DNA of 64,000 nt, taken from contig SHWL01000003.1 of assembly GCA_009693865.1 (NCBI GenBank), forward strand, positions 20,657-84,656. Direction: 5' to 3'. How positions within the stretch are numbered: the stretch's first letter is position 1; each line of letters starts with the position of its first letter. The stretch is from Acetobacteraceae bacterium. Its GTDB lineage: Bacteria; Pseudomonadota; Alphaproteobacteria; Acetobacterales; Acetobacteraceae. The notes below the pieces were generated by a model. That model was not told where the DNA came from and searched no databases. It was given only the letters and a program-made list of their open reading frames with translations. Below are positions 36,893 to 44,860 of the stretch, one piece after another. Made by a program: the position numbers and the translations under genes.

Positions 36893-36950
36893 TCCTTGTG
36901 ATCGTCACCGAGGCCGCCCGCTCCTTATGATCGTCACCGAGGCCGCCCGC
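36893..36950. repeat. 29-bp direct repeat, two copies
   Basis: Copies at 36893-36921 and 36922-36950 differ at one position (TCCTTGTG versus TCCTTATG at the start). They sit directly upstream of the MAPEG gene. Two copies only, so not a CRISPR array; possibly a regulator site or a chance duplication. Confidence 0.6.
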
Positions 36951-36982
36951 GCCGGCCGGCAAAACCAACGGAGGAAACAAAC

Positions 36983-37369
36983 ATGTCACCCGATCTGAAA
37001 TTCCTGGTCTGGGCTTCTGCTCTGACCCTCGCCCAATGCGTCCTCGCCGTGCTCTTCGCCATGCTTCAGGTCGGCCTTCCGGCGCTCGCGGGTAACCGGG
37101 ACGACATCCCGCCCATGGAAGGCATGGCCGATCGGGCCGCGCGAGCCCATCGCAACATGCTGGAAAGCCTCGTGCTGTTCGCGGCTTTGGTTCTGGTGGC
37201 CCAGGTGGCGGGAAAGGCGAACGCGGCGACCGCGATGGGAGCGTCGGTGTTCTTCTGGGCCCGCATCGTTTACGTCCCGGTCTATCTGCTCGGCATTCCC
37301 TGGGCGCGGACCGGCGTGTGGGGAGTCTCCATCATCGGGCTGGTGATGATCTTCCTGCAGTTGGTTTAA
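36983..37369 (+). CDS. MAPEG family membrane protein
   Basis: A 128-residue protein with four hydrophobic helices and the MAPEG mark RAHRNMLESLVLFAAL in the loop after helix 1. The eukaryotic family includes microsomal glutathione transferases; bacterial members are poorly known. Upstream GGAGG fits the ATG at 36983. Two soluble glutathione transferases lie further downstream on the opposite strand, so a thiol-detoxification theme is possible but unproven. Confidence 0.87.
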   Translation: MSPDLKFLVWASALTLAQCVLAVLFAMLQVGLPALAGNRDDIPPMEGMADRAARAHRNMLESLVLFAALVLVAQVAGKANAATAMGASVFFWARIVYVPVYLLGIPWARTGVWGVSIIGLVMIFLQLV

Positions 37370-37531
37370 TCGCGTCCGTACTGGGCGGAGCCGCGAAAAA
37401 ACGCTTGCCGCGGTCCGTTAAGGTGTTATGGGTACGCCCTCGCCGGGCAACCGGCCGGAACCCATTCGCGCGCGCCCTGACGCCGACCCATTCGGCGGGG
37501 CGCGCGGATCACAGACAGGAGATGGCTCCAG

Positions 37532-37735
37532 GTGCAAGTCCTCGTTCGCGATAACAATGTCGATCAGGCGCTCAAAGCGCTGAAAAAGAAGATGCAACGA
37601 GAAGGCATTTTTCGCGAAATGAAGCTCCGGCGGCACTACGAAAAGCCATCCGAGCGCCGCGCCCGGGAAGCCGCCGAAGCCGTCCGCCGTGCCCGCAAGC
37701 TGGAGCGCAAGCGGCTGGAACGCGAAGGCTTCTGA
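37532..37735 (+). CDS. rpsU: 30S ribosomal protein S21
   Basis: A 67-residue, very basic protein matching bS21: [20 protein letters not shown] at the start, then [15 protein letters not shown] and an Arg/Lys-rich helix. GTG start with GGAG upstream. bS21 helps 30S subunits start translation. A strong terminator follows, so it is probably a single-gene transcript. Confidence 0.95.
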   Translation: MQVLVRDNNVDQALKALKKKMQREGIFREMKLRRHYEKPSERRAREAAEAVRRARKLERKRLEREGF

Positions 37736-37752
37736 TCTCGCCAATTCAGAAA

Positions 37753-37785
37753 GGGCGGCTCACCCCCGGGTGAGCCGCCCTTTTT
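37753..37785 (+). terminator. Intrinsic terminator after rpsU
   Basis: Twelve-base arms (GGGCGGCTCACC with GGTGAGCCGCCC) and a 4-nt loop, followed by TTTTT. It overlaps the stop codon of the convergent MFS gene and may serve both directions, since the stem is shared. Confidence 0.9.
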
Positions 37786-39199
37786 CCGTTGAGGCACCCA
37801 CTCTCTCCCGCCGCCCCGGAATCGCGATCAGCATCGCCACGAACAACGCCATCGTCAGCGTTCCCTGGGCCACCGCGAACGCATAGGCGAAATCCCGCTC
37901 CCCCTGCCCCGCGCCAAGCGAGGAAAAGAACAAGCTGCCGATCGCGGCAGTGCTGACCGAGGCGCCAACCTGAAGCGCGGAATTGACGATGCCGGACGCG
38001 AGGCCCGCCTGATGCGCCGGTACGTGGCCCAGTACGGTGTTGTACAAACGCGGGAAGGCAATGCCCTGGCCGAATCCCGCCAGCAACACCGCCGCCAGAA
38101 CGGCGCTGGCGGGCGAACCCAAGGCCACCAGCCCGCCAATGGCGGCATACCCGGCAACCTGAACCCCCATCCCGATCGCCAACAAATGCGGGCGCAACCG
38201 CACCAGCGGCGCGGTGACCAAAGGCCCCACGAACAGCCCGATCCCATACGGCACGATGGCGAGTCCCGTATGCAGCGGATCGGCGCCACGCCCTTCCTGC
38301 TGGTAAAGCCCGAACAAGAAGTAAAACGACGTCGTGAAGAAGAACAGCGTCGCGACCAGCACGCCGCGCCGGAAACTCGGGATCGCGAACAGGCTCAGAT
38401 CCACCAGCGGCATCCCGCCCTTGGCGCTCAGCCGGGCCTCGTGGCGGAGAAACACCGCGACCAGCACCGGCACCATGGCGAGCACCACGAAGACCCACGC
38501 CGGCCAGCCCTGATCGCGACCCTCGGACAGCGGCACGATCAGGCAGGCCAACGCCAGCGAGACCAGCGCGGCCCCGGGAAGGTCGAGTTTGGCTCGTCCC
38601 GGTGCGCGGGTTTCCGGCACCAGCCACCAACTGGCCGCCATGATCGCGAGGCAGAACGGCAGCTTGAACAGGAACACAGTCCGCCAGCCCAGGTCGAACG
38701 CGTTCCATTGGACGAGCGCGCCACCGGCGAACTGGCCAATGGCGGCGGCGAGCCCCATCATCACGCCATACGCGCTCATCGCGCGCGCCAGATCGCGCTC
38801 ATCCGAGCAGAGCGCGCGGATCGCCCCGAGCACCTGGGGCACGAACATCGCCGCGGAGATGCCCTGTAGCGCCCGCCCGAGCAGCAACTCGCCGGGGTTC
38901 GCCGCGACGCCGCATATCAGGTTGGCGACCGTGAAACCGGCCATCCCGATCAGGAACAGGCGCCGCCGCCCGAACAGGTCGCCAAGCCGTCCACCCGTGA
39001 TCAGCAACACCGCGTAGCAGGCGGCGTATCCGGAAATCACCAATTGCAGTTCCGCCGGTGACGCTCCCAGACTGGCGTGGATCGAAGGCAGCGTGACGTT
39101 GACGATGAAGAAGTCGACCGAGGGCAGAAATGCCCCGGCCTGTAGCACCATCAGGGCAAACCATCGCGTGGCCGGCGATTTCAAGGACAGCTCGGACAA
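37760..39199 (-). CDS. MFS drug:H+ antiporter (DHA2, 14-helix)
   Basis: A 479-residue transporter with about 14 hydrophobic helices. Motif A is seen as GGRLGDLFGRRRLFLIG and the motif C region near LGWRTVFLFKLPF. Such proteins export drugs or natural products using the proton gradient. It overlaps the rpsU terminator at its end and lies downstream of a REP-like element at 39319-39430. No TetR-type regulator is adjacent. Confidence 0.9.
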   Translation of the reverse strand: MSELSLKSPATRWFALMVLQAGAFLPSVDFFIVNVTLPSIHASLGASPAELQLVISGYAACYAVLLITGGRLGDLFGRRRLFLIGMAGFTVANLICGVAANPGELLLGRALQGISAAMFVPQVLGAIRALCSDERDLARAMSAYGVMMGLAAAIGQFAGGALVQWNAFDLGWRTVFLFKLPFCLAIMAASWWLVPETRAPGRAKLDLPGAALVSLALACLIVPLSEGRDQGWPAWVFVVLAMVPVLVAVFLRHEARLSAKGGMPLVDLSLFAIPSFRRGVLVATLFFFTTSFYFLFGLYQQEGRGADPLHTGLAIVPYGIGLFVGPLVTAPLVRLRPHLLAIGMGVQVAGYAAIGGLVALGSPASAVLAAVLLAGFGQGIAFPRLYNTVLGHVPAHQAGLASGIVNSALQVGASVSTAAIGSLFFSSLGAGQGERDFAYAFAVAQGTLTMALFVAMLIAIPGRRERVGASTEKGRLTRG

Positions 39200-39318
39200 G
39201 CTTCGCTCCCGATTTGGCGACGCCGGCGAAGCGTCAGGCGTGGTCGTTGGTTGGCCGGAGGGCGGAGCCTCTCAGGCGGTAACATAACCGTCAAAACTGG
39301 AAGGCGACGGTCGTTCAC

Positions 39319-39430
39319 CGTCATCCACGGGCTTGTCCCGTGGACCGGTGGCGGCACGGAGCCGCGGTTGAGCTGCTCAGTCGTGGGGATGGTGGCGCTT
39401 CGGATCCCGGGGACGAGCCCGGGGATAACG
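39319..39430. repeat. Degenerate REP doublet, 55-nt loop
   Basis: Left arm 39319-39346 (CGTCATCCACGGG start) and right arm 39402-39430 are inverted copies with several mismatches. The left arm keeps the same CATCCACGGG body as the single palindrome at 17428. The loop starts with GGTGGCGGCACGG. Probably an older member of the family. Confidence 0.6.
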
Positions 39431-39474
39431 GTGAGGGGCATGTGCTTCCTGACTTCGCACAAACGGCATGGAGC

Positions 39475-39906
39475 CTACCCGGGTTCCCATCCGGGCGGCG
39501 CGAGTTCGAAACCCTCGAACCGGAACGCGGGCGCGACCACGCAGCAGCACAAACTCCATGCGCCCAAAGGCCACGCGGACTGCCACGCTTTGGCTGGCAC
39601 GGCCTGATGCGGCGTCTCGCCGCGGGCCAGGTTGGGACCCAAAGTGACGTCGCCCCCCGTTGCCCGGCGAAGAAGCAGGGATGCCCCGGCCTGCCACACC
39701 CAGAGTTCCGCCGCGTCGACGCGATGCCAGTGACTGACCTCCCCATCGCACAGCAGAAACAGGATCGATGTCGCCGCGCCACGCCCGCCACCTGGGCGCA
39801 CATCGCGCCAGGTTTCTCGAAAGTGCCCGCCCTCGGGATGCGGACGCAGATCCAACGCTTCGATCACCGACGCGGCATCCGCGCCGGGATCGCGCAGATC
39901 GATCAT
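39475..39906 (-). CDS. Cupin DUF985 family protein
   Basis: A 143-residue cupin of the DUF985 type. Marks are LDLRPHPEGGHFRETWRD at the start, SHWHRVDAAELW (metal-ligand histidines) and AWQSAWPLGAWSLCCCVVAPAF. The function of this family is not established. The ATG overlaps the stop of the upstream glutathione transferase (ATGA), so they are coupled. The longer open frame upstream is within that gene and not homologous. Confidence 0.85.
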   Translation of the reverse strand: MIDLRDPGADAASVIEALDLRPHPEGGHFRETWRDVRPGGGRGAATSILFLLCDGEVSHWHRVDAAELWVWQAGASLLLRRATGGDVTLGPNLARGETPHQAVPAKAWQSAWPLGAWSLCCCVVAPAFRFEGFELAPPGWEPG

Positions 39907-40499
39907 TCCTTCGGCGCGGTCCGCGCTATGCCGGGGTTCTTCGAAAATTCCTCGAACCACGCCGTCAGTTTCGGGTGGCCCGGACGCCACGGGTCGCCGC
40001 CATACCGAAAATCCAGATATCCCAACGCGCAACCCACCGCGAGCGAGCCAATATCGATATGCCGATGCGGCGGATCGGCCTCCAGCGCGTCCACCGTCCG
40101 GCTCATCGCCATTTTGTGCCGGGCGATCGCCGCGTCGCGCGCGGCTTCCTTCGGCCGCTGTAGTTCGCCCCGGCACGGCACGGCGGCGTCGAGAATCCCG
40201 TCGCCCATGGCCTGGAACTTCAACGCCCGCCACCGCGCGGCGCTGGACACCGGAAACAGCGCCGGCGCATCGCCGAGACTGTCCAGGAACTCGCAGATCA
40301 CCGGGCTGTCATACAACGACAACCCGTCATCGGTGATCAGGCACGGCACTTTCGAGGTGGGATTGTCCGCCACCAGATCGGCGGGCGAGGCGTGCGGATT
40401 GGACGGATGCAACTGGATCCGGCCCTCCAGCCCACGCGTGATCGCGCAGGCCATCACCTTGCGCACGTATGGGCTGGTCGCCGCGTAGTATAGTTTCAT
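39903..40499 (-). CDS. Glutathione S-transferase family protein (1)
   Basis: A 198-residue GST: thioredoxin-like N-terminus (KLYYAATSPYVRKVMACA; the SPY stretch is typical), the cis-proline/ES position at SKVPCLITDDGLSLYDSPVI, and a helical C-terminal half. It conjugates or isomerises with glutathione. Close to glyoxalase II and another GST, forming a glutathione-based detoxification block. Coupled to the cupin gene. Confidence 0.88.
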   Translation of the reverse strand: MKLYYAATSPYVRKVMACAITRGLEGRIQLHPSNPHASPADLVADNPTSKVPCLITDDGLSLYDSPVICEFLDSLGDAPALFPVSSAARWRALKFQAMGDGILDAAVPCRGELQRPKEAARDAAIARHKMAMSRTVDALEADPPHRHIDIGSLAVGCALGYLDFRYGGDPWRPGHPKLTAWFEEFSKNPGIARTAPKE

Positions 40500-40514
40500 C
40501 GATCGTGTTCCCCC

Positions 40515-41243
40515 TCAGAACCGGTCTTTCTTGCCACGCACTTCGGCGAGGGCCGTCGCGTCCTTCGCGAGCAGGAACGGATTGGCGCGCTTTTCATCAC
40601 CAAGACGAGATGGAATTGTGGGCTTCCCGGCCGCGCGTTGCTCACGCGCTTCCGCGGTCCGGGCGATCAACGCCGCGTTCGCGGGATCGACGCTGAGCGC
40701 GAATTTGGCGTTCGCTTCCGTATACTCGTGCCCGCAACACACCAGCGTATCGTCCGGTAGGGCGGCGAGTTTCCCAAGACTGGCGAACATTTCGCCGGCC
40801 GTGCCCTCGATCAGACGGCCGCAGCCCAGACTGAACAGCGTGTCGCCGGACAGCAGGATCGGGCCGTCGGGGAAGAAGTAATTGATCTGCCCGCGCGTGT
40901 GGCCGGGCGTGTCGATGACCTGCGCTGTCGCGTTGCCAAGGCGGACGGTATCGCCTTCGCGCACCGCCTGATCCAAGGCGGGCAGCCGGTGGGCATCCGC
41001 CGCCGCGCCGACCATCTTGCACCCCGGAAACCGCGCCCGGACGACGTCGGCGTCGGCGATATGATCGCCGTGGTGGTGCGTCAGCAGGATCATGTCCAAC
41101 CGCCCGCCCGCCGCCTCGATCGCGGCGATGATCGGCGCGCCCTCGGCGGGGTCGACGATCGCCGTCGCGCCCGTTTCGGTGTCGCGCAGCAGCCAGGCGT
41201 AATTGTCCTTCAGTATGGGCACCGATTGCGCGGTCACGGCCAT
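40515..41243 (-). CDS. gloB: Hydroxyacylglutathione hydrolase (glyoxalase II)
   Basis: A 242-residue metallo-beta-lactamase-fold enzyme. Metal ligands are in THHHGDH (His56-His61), GHTRGQI (third His) and SGDTLFSLGCG, plus CCGHEYTEAN, a glyoxalase II mark. It hydrolyses S-lactoylglutathione to D-lactate and glutathione. The ATG has GGGGAGA upstream; a longer open frame lies within the next GST gene. It lies between two GSTs. Confidence 0.93.
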   Translation of the reverse strand: MAVTAQSVPILKDNYAWLLRDTETGATAIVDPAEGAPIIAAIEAAGGRLDMILLTHHHGDHIADADVVRARFPGCKMVGAAADAHRLPALDQAVREGDTVRLGNATAQVIDTPGHTRGQINYFFPDGPILLSGDTLFSLGCGRLIEGTAGEMFASLGKLAALPDDTLVCCGHEYTEANAKFALSVDPANAALIARTAEAREQRAAGKPTIPSRLGDEKRANPFLLAKDATALAEVRGKKDRF

Positions 41244-41268
41244 GTTGTTCTCTCCCCTTGCAGGCGGT

Positions 41269-41937
41269 TCAGAAATCGAGATCGACGTAGTGCGCGGGCG
41301 GCGCGATGCCCGGCACGCGGTCCGACAGCAGAGTGCGGAACCCGGGCCGCGACTTGATCCGTGCGTACCAGTCCTTGGCCGGCCGCGACAGACGCCAGTC
41401 CACATCGCCGATATAGTCCAGGCACGACAAATGCGCCGCCGCCGCGAAATCGGCCAGCGACAAATTCGGACCGGCAAGCCACTCCCGGTTTTCCGCCAGC
41501 CAGCCCAGGTAATCGAGGTGATAGCGCAGGGCGGTGTAGCCGGTGCGAATGGCGGCCGGCTCCGCGTTGCCGCGGCGTGCCTGCTGGCGGGTGTATTTCT
41601 CACCCAGTAGGTTCTGGGTCACTTCGGCCGCGAACTTGCCATCGAACCAGGCGGCGAGACGGCGCACCTCGATCCGTTCCGCGATCGTATCGCCAAGGAT
41701 GGGAATATCGGGATAGGCTTCGTCCAGGTATTCGCAGATGACCCCTGAATCCGGGATCACCGTGCCGTTGTCCTCGACCAGTGTCGGGACCGTGCCGGCC
41801 GGATTGAGCTCCAGGTATTCCTCCCGGCGGTCCCACGGCTTTTCGAGGATGAGTTCGACCGGCAACCGCTTTTCGGCCAGCACGAGCCGGACCTTGCGGG
41901 CATAAGGCGACAACGGAAGGTGATAGAGCGCGCGCAT
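41269..41937 (-). CDS. Glutathione S-transferase family protein (2)
   Basis: A 222-residue GST with an N-terminal thioredoxin fold (YHLPLSPYARKVRLVLAEK), the glutathione-binding VPTLVEDNGTVIPDSGVI and a C-terminal helical domain. First gene of the block that continues with gloB, the second GST and the cupin. Divergent from nadQ across about 100 bp. Confidence 0.9.
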   Translation of the reverse strand: MRALYHLPLSPYARKVRLVLAEKRLPVELILEKPWDRREEYLELNPAGTVPTLVEDNGTVIPDSGVICEYLDEAYPDIPILGDTIAERIEVRRLAAWFDGKFAAEVTQNLLGEKYTRQQARRGNAEPAAIRTGYTALRYHLDYLGWLAENREWLAGPNLSLADFAAAAHLSCLDYIGDVDWRLSRPAKDWYARIKSRPGFRTLLSDRVPGIAPPAHYVDLDF

Positions 41938-42039
41938 CGGCGCCGTTTATCGCACCCGAGGCCACGTTTGGCCAATGCCTGGATGGTGGAGCCCAGGGTT
42001 TTACCCGATTATCTCTGGCGACACGGCGCTGAGCGTGCG

Positions 42040-42978
42040 ATGACTCGTTGCATGCCTGTCCTCAGCGCGGAACATGAGGTGGCCTCGGTCGCCGCCGAAC
42101 TGATCGCGGTCATCGTCGCGGTGACCGGCGGGCAGCCGCGCGTGCTGACGATCGATCGAGGCCGGGCGCTGCCCTCCGGTCCGTTCGAATCAAACGAGCG
42201 ATCGTTGCAGGCCAGTTTGCGCACCTGGGTCGAGCGGCAGACCCATCATCCGCTTGGCTACATGGAGCAACTATACACTTTCGCCGACCCCGGCCGGACC
42301 GGTGGCCTGGATCGGCGGATCGTGTCGGTCAGCTATCTCGGACTGACCCAGGAGGCGGCGGTCTCGGGCGGTCCCGGCGCGGGCTGGCGCGATTGGTACC
42401 GGTTTTTCCCGTGGGAGGACCGCCGCAAAGCCTCCAGCCTGGTTGACGACAATTTCACTCAGGGGTTGATCGCCTGGACCGAAGACGCGCCGGACACGGC
42501 CACCCGCCGCCAGCGTTGGCGGCGGGTGGCGATCAATTTCGGCCTGGAAAATGAGCGTTGGAATGAGGAGTTGATCCTGCAACGTTACGAGATTTTGTGG
42601 GAGGCGCGCCTGGTGCCTGAGGCCGGAGTCAATGGCGTCGTGCCCGGCGATCCCATGGCGCACGACCACCGCCGTATTCTGGCCACCGGCATTGCCCGGT
42701 TGCGCGCCAAGATCAAATACCGCCCGGTGGTTTTCGAATTGATGCCCCCTGGTTTCACGTTGTTGCAATTGCAACGAGCGGTGGAGGCGCTGGCGGGAAG
42801 TTTATTGCATAAACAAAATTTCCGCCGGCTGATCGATCAGCAGGATCTCGTCGAGGAAACCGGGGAGATGGCGACTGAGACCGGTGGCAGGCCGGCGAAG
42901 TTGTTTCGGTTCCGGCGCGAAGTGCTGGCGGAACGCGCGGCCGTCGGCAGTAAGCTTCCGCTGGTTCGCTCGGCATAG
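42040..42978 (+). CDS. nadQ: NadQ-like NAD-biosynthesis regulator
   Basis: A protein of about 312 residues. The N-terminal domain is NUDIX-related without the hydrolase signature (GGQPRVLTI, then ERQTHHPLGYMEQLYTFADP, VSVSYLGLTQ), and the C-terminal segment (FTLLQLQRAVEALAGSLLHKQNFRRLI) is the winged-helix-like DNA-binding part seen in COG4111/NrtR-type regulators. In alphaproteobacteria NadQ represses nadABC; here nadA-nadC lie just downstream. Start uncertain: ATG 42040, 42052 and 41983 are possible. Confidence 0.8.
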   Translation: MTRCMPVLSAEHEVASVAAELIAVIVAVTGGQPRVLTIDRGRALPSGPFESNERSLQASLRTWVERQTHHPLGYMEQLYTFADPGRTGGLDRRIVSVSYLGLTQEAAVSGGPGAGWRDWYRFFPWEDRRKASSLVDDNFTQGLIAWTEDAPDTATRRQRWRRVAINFGLENERWNEELILQRYEILWEARLVPEAGVNGVVPGDPMAHDHRRILATGIARLRAKIKYRPVVFELMPPGFTLLQLQRAVEALAGSLLHKQNFRRLIDQQDLVEETGEMATETGGRPAKLFRFRREVLAERAAVGSKLPLVRSA

Positions 42979-43089
42979 GCGAATCCTGAATATTACGGCG
43001 TCACTGTGCCTCCCATACTTCCGTCCTGGCCCGGCTCGTCCGCATAGGCATCGGGATAGGGGTCTGAGTTGGACGGCGTTGTTCAAAAT

Positions 43090-43168
43090 CGTCATGGCCC
43101 GACTTGATCGGGCCATCCGTAGCGGCACGGTGCCGGACCAGATGGCCCGATCGAGTCGGGCCACGACG
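43090..43168. repeat. REP doublet, 28-nt arms with altered sequence
   Basis: Arms 43090-43117 and 43141-43168 pair at 26 of 28 positions around a 23-nt loop. The centre reads CCCGACTTGATCGGG, different from the other copies on both arms together. The flank following it (GAAAAGAGAATATCC) is the complement of the flank preceding copies at 29926 and 53765, so it is inserted in the opposite orientation. Confidence 0.85.
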
Positions 43169-43238
43169 ATGAAAAGAGAATATCCGTCTCCGCGCCGCCT
43201 TGGCGGATTTGCGACAGCGGCAGGGCGGCGCGCCCTGA

Positions 43239-43604
43239 TCAGGTACTGTCGCCTTCGACGAAGCAAATCACCTGCCCGCGGAACCAGCAGGCGATTCCCT
43301 CGCCGACGGGATTGTCGCGCCGGCGCAGAACGTTCGCGTTGGGCACATCGACCCAGGCATGCGGGGCGTTCTGCCAGCGGGGAAATTGGCTCCCGATGAA
43401 GGCCTGAAAATGGTCGCCGGCGATCCGGTACCGAACGGTCCGGCAATCGGACATGTCGCAGCAAGGCTCATTCGTTTGCGGTTGGCGCAGGCTTTTGAAC
43501 CAGGGGGCGAGAGCGGGGTCGGCCCGTTCCGGCGGGGCCGCCGCCACCGTTGCGCAGTAACAGCCGATCACGATCACGGTTCCCAGAACAGCCAGCACCC
43601 GCAT
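43239..43604 (-). CDS. Small secreted hypothetical protein
   Basis: A 121-residue protein with a Sec-type signal (VLAVLGTVIVIGCYCATVAAA). The mature part carries CCDMSDC, WVDVPNANVLRRRDNP and a C-terminal GIACWFRGQVICFVEGDST, a pattern I recall from secreted alphaproteobacterial proteins of unknown function; four or more cysteines may form disulfides. ATG 43604 is chosen for the signal peptide; the open frame extends further upstream without meaning. Lies between the nadQ and nadA genes, opposite strand. Confidence 0.72.
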   Translation of the reverse strand: MRVLAVLGTVIVIGCYCATVAAAPPERADPALAPWFKSLRQPQTNEPCCDMSDCRTVRYRIAGDHFQAFIGSQFPRWQNAPHAWVDVPNANVLRRRDNPVGEGIACWFRGQVICFVEGDST

Positions 43605-43803
43605 CGGGCCCCCATGGAACGCCCAGAGGGTCGAGCTTAAGACACGGAACGGTCTCGTGCCAGCGATGCCGCGCAAACGCATACCTGCCCCGCGAGATCG
43701 ACAGGCGGTAGCGCGGCACGGCACGAGAAAGACCCATGAACATTGGATTTTCCGGTGTTCCCTCGGCCATTTCGGGAGCGCGCGGCGACGCCGGAAAAGT
43801 CGC

Positions 43804-43861
43804 TTGACAAACTTATACTCAGGCCTAGCATAAGCCCAGGAAATGCTCATACGGAGCATAA
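43804..43861 (+). promoter_or_regulatory. nadA promoter with two NadQ-like palindromes
   Basis: A -35-like TTGACA at 43804 with a TAGCAT-like -10 sixteen bases later. Two related inverted repeats overlap or follow it: TTATACT ... AGCATAA (43813-43833, one mismatch) and ATGCTC-ATACG-GAGCAT (43843-43859, perfect). They fit an operator for NadQ, which would block the promoter and start of nadA. Function inferred. Confidence 0.6.
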
Positions 43862-43878
43862 CTTGGAGGAACCCCCCG

Positions 43879-44859
43879 ATGTCCGCATCCACCGTCCTGG
43901 AGCGCACAGCGCCGCTGTACCAACGGGTGAAATCCGTCATTCCGCCCATCGAATGGCCGGTCTTCGCGGAAGATATCGACGCGATTCTGACGCTGAAAAA
44001 GCAACGGAACGCTGTTATCCTGGCGCATAACTACCAGACGCCAGAGATTTTCCACTGCGTTGCCGACATCGTGGGCGACAGCCTGGCGCTGGCGCGGGAG
44101 GCGATGACCGTTGAAGCGGATGTCATCGTGCTGGCGGGGGTTCATTTCATGGCGGAAACCGCCAAGATGCTCAACCCGTCGAAGACCGTCCTGATCCCCG
44201 ACCTGGAGGCCGGCTGCTCCCTCGCCGCGTCCATTACCGCCGCCGATGTACGACTGATGCGCCAGAAGCATCCGGGCGTGCCGATCGTGACCTATGTGAA
44301 TTCATCGGCCGCGGTGAAAGCCGAATCGGACATCTGCTGCACCTCCGGCAACGCGAAGCGCGTGGTGGAATCCCTCGGCGTGCCCGAGGTGATCATGCTG
44401 CCCGACGAATACCTGGCCCAGAACATCGCCGCCCAAACCCACGTCCGCGTCATCGCCTGGGCCGGCCATTGCGAGGTGCACGAGCGCTTCACCCCCGCCG
44501 AAGTCCGCGCGCTGCGCACCGATTATCCCGGCGTCATCATCCTGGCGCATCCGGAATGCCCGCCGAACGTGATCGCCGAGGCAGATTTCACCGGCTCCAC
44601 CGCCGACATGTCGAACTATGTGAAACGCGAGCAGCCCGCCCGGGTCGTGCTGCTGACGGAATGCTCGATGGCGGATAACGTTTCGATCAATCATCCAGCG
44701 GTGAACTTCGTCAAACCCTGCAATCTGTGCCCGCACATGAAGCGGATCACGTTGCCTAAAATCCGCCGCGCGCTGGAAACGATGACATATGAGGTGACAA
44801 TCCCCTCCGATATCGTCGACGCCGCGCGCCGCTCCGTCGAACGCATGCTGGCCGTCTGA
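43879..44859 (+). CDS. nadA: Quinolinate synthase
   Basis: A 326-residue NadA, which condenses iminoaspartate with dihydroxyacetone phosphate to quinolinate using a [4Fe-4S] cluster. Cluster cysteines fall at AGCSLA (Cys113), AGHCEV (Cys198) and NLCPHM (Cys284). GGAGG lies just before the ATG 43879. It is followed by nadC after one base and preceded by the NadQ-like operators. No nadB is found in the operon. Confidence 0.95.
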   Translation: MSASTVLERTAPLYQRVKSVIPPIEWPVFAEDIDAILTLKKQRNAVILAHNYQTPEIFHCVADIVGDSLALAREAMTVEADVIVLAGVHFMAETAKMLNPSKTVLIPDLEAGCSLAASITAADVRLMRQKHPGVPIVTYVNSSAAVKAESDICCTSGNAKRVVESLGVPEVIMLPDEYLAQNIAAQTHVRVIAWAGHCEVHERFTPAEVRALRTDYPGVIILAHPECPPNVIAEADFTGSTADMSNYVKREQPARVVLLTECSMADNVSINHPAVNFVKPCNLCPHMKRITLPKIRRALETMTYEVTIPSDIVDAARRSVERMLAV

Positions 44860-44860
44860 G

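Larger units (their letters stand above)
36420..36982. other. Repeat-rich intergenic region
   Basis: About 560 bases without a credible gene. It holds three tandem 22-nt copies of TTCATCGTCATCCTCCGGCTGG-like units (36518-36539, 36540-36561, 36562 on), a REP doublet with a long loop (36567-36680), a 23-bp direct repeat (36747-36790) and a 29-bp direct repeat (36893-36950). The open frames here are low-complexity. Confidence 0.7.

Noticed and set aside
36518-36950. Direct repeats considered as a CRISPR array
   Set aside because: Units are adjacent with no unique spacers, only two or three copies, and no cas genes in the window.
41920-42039. N-terminal extension of NadQ
   Set aside because: Arg-rich, non-homologous stretch that overlaps the divergent glutathione transferase start; family homology begins later.
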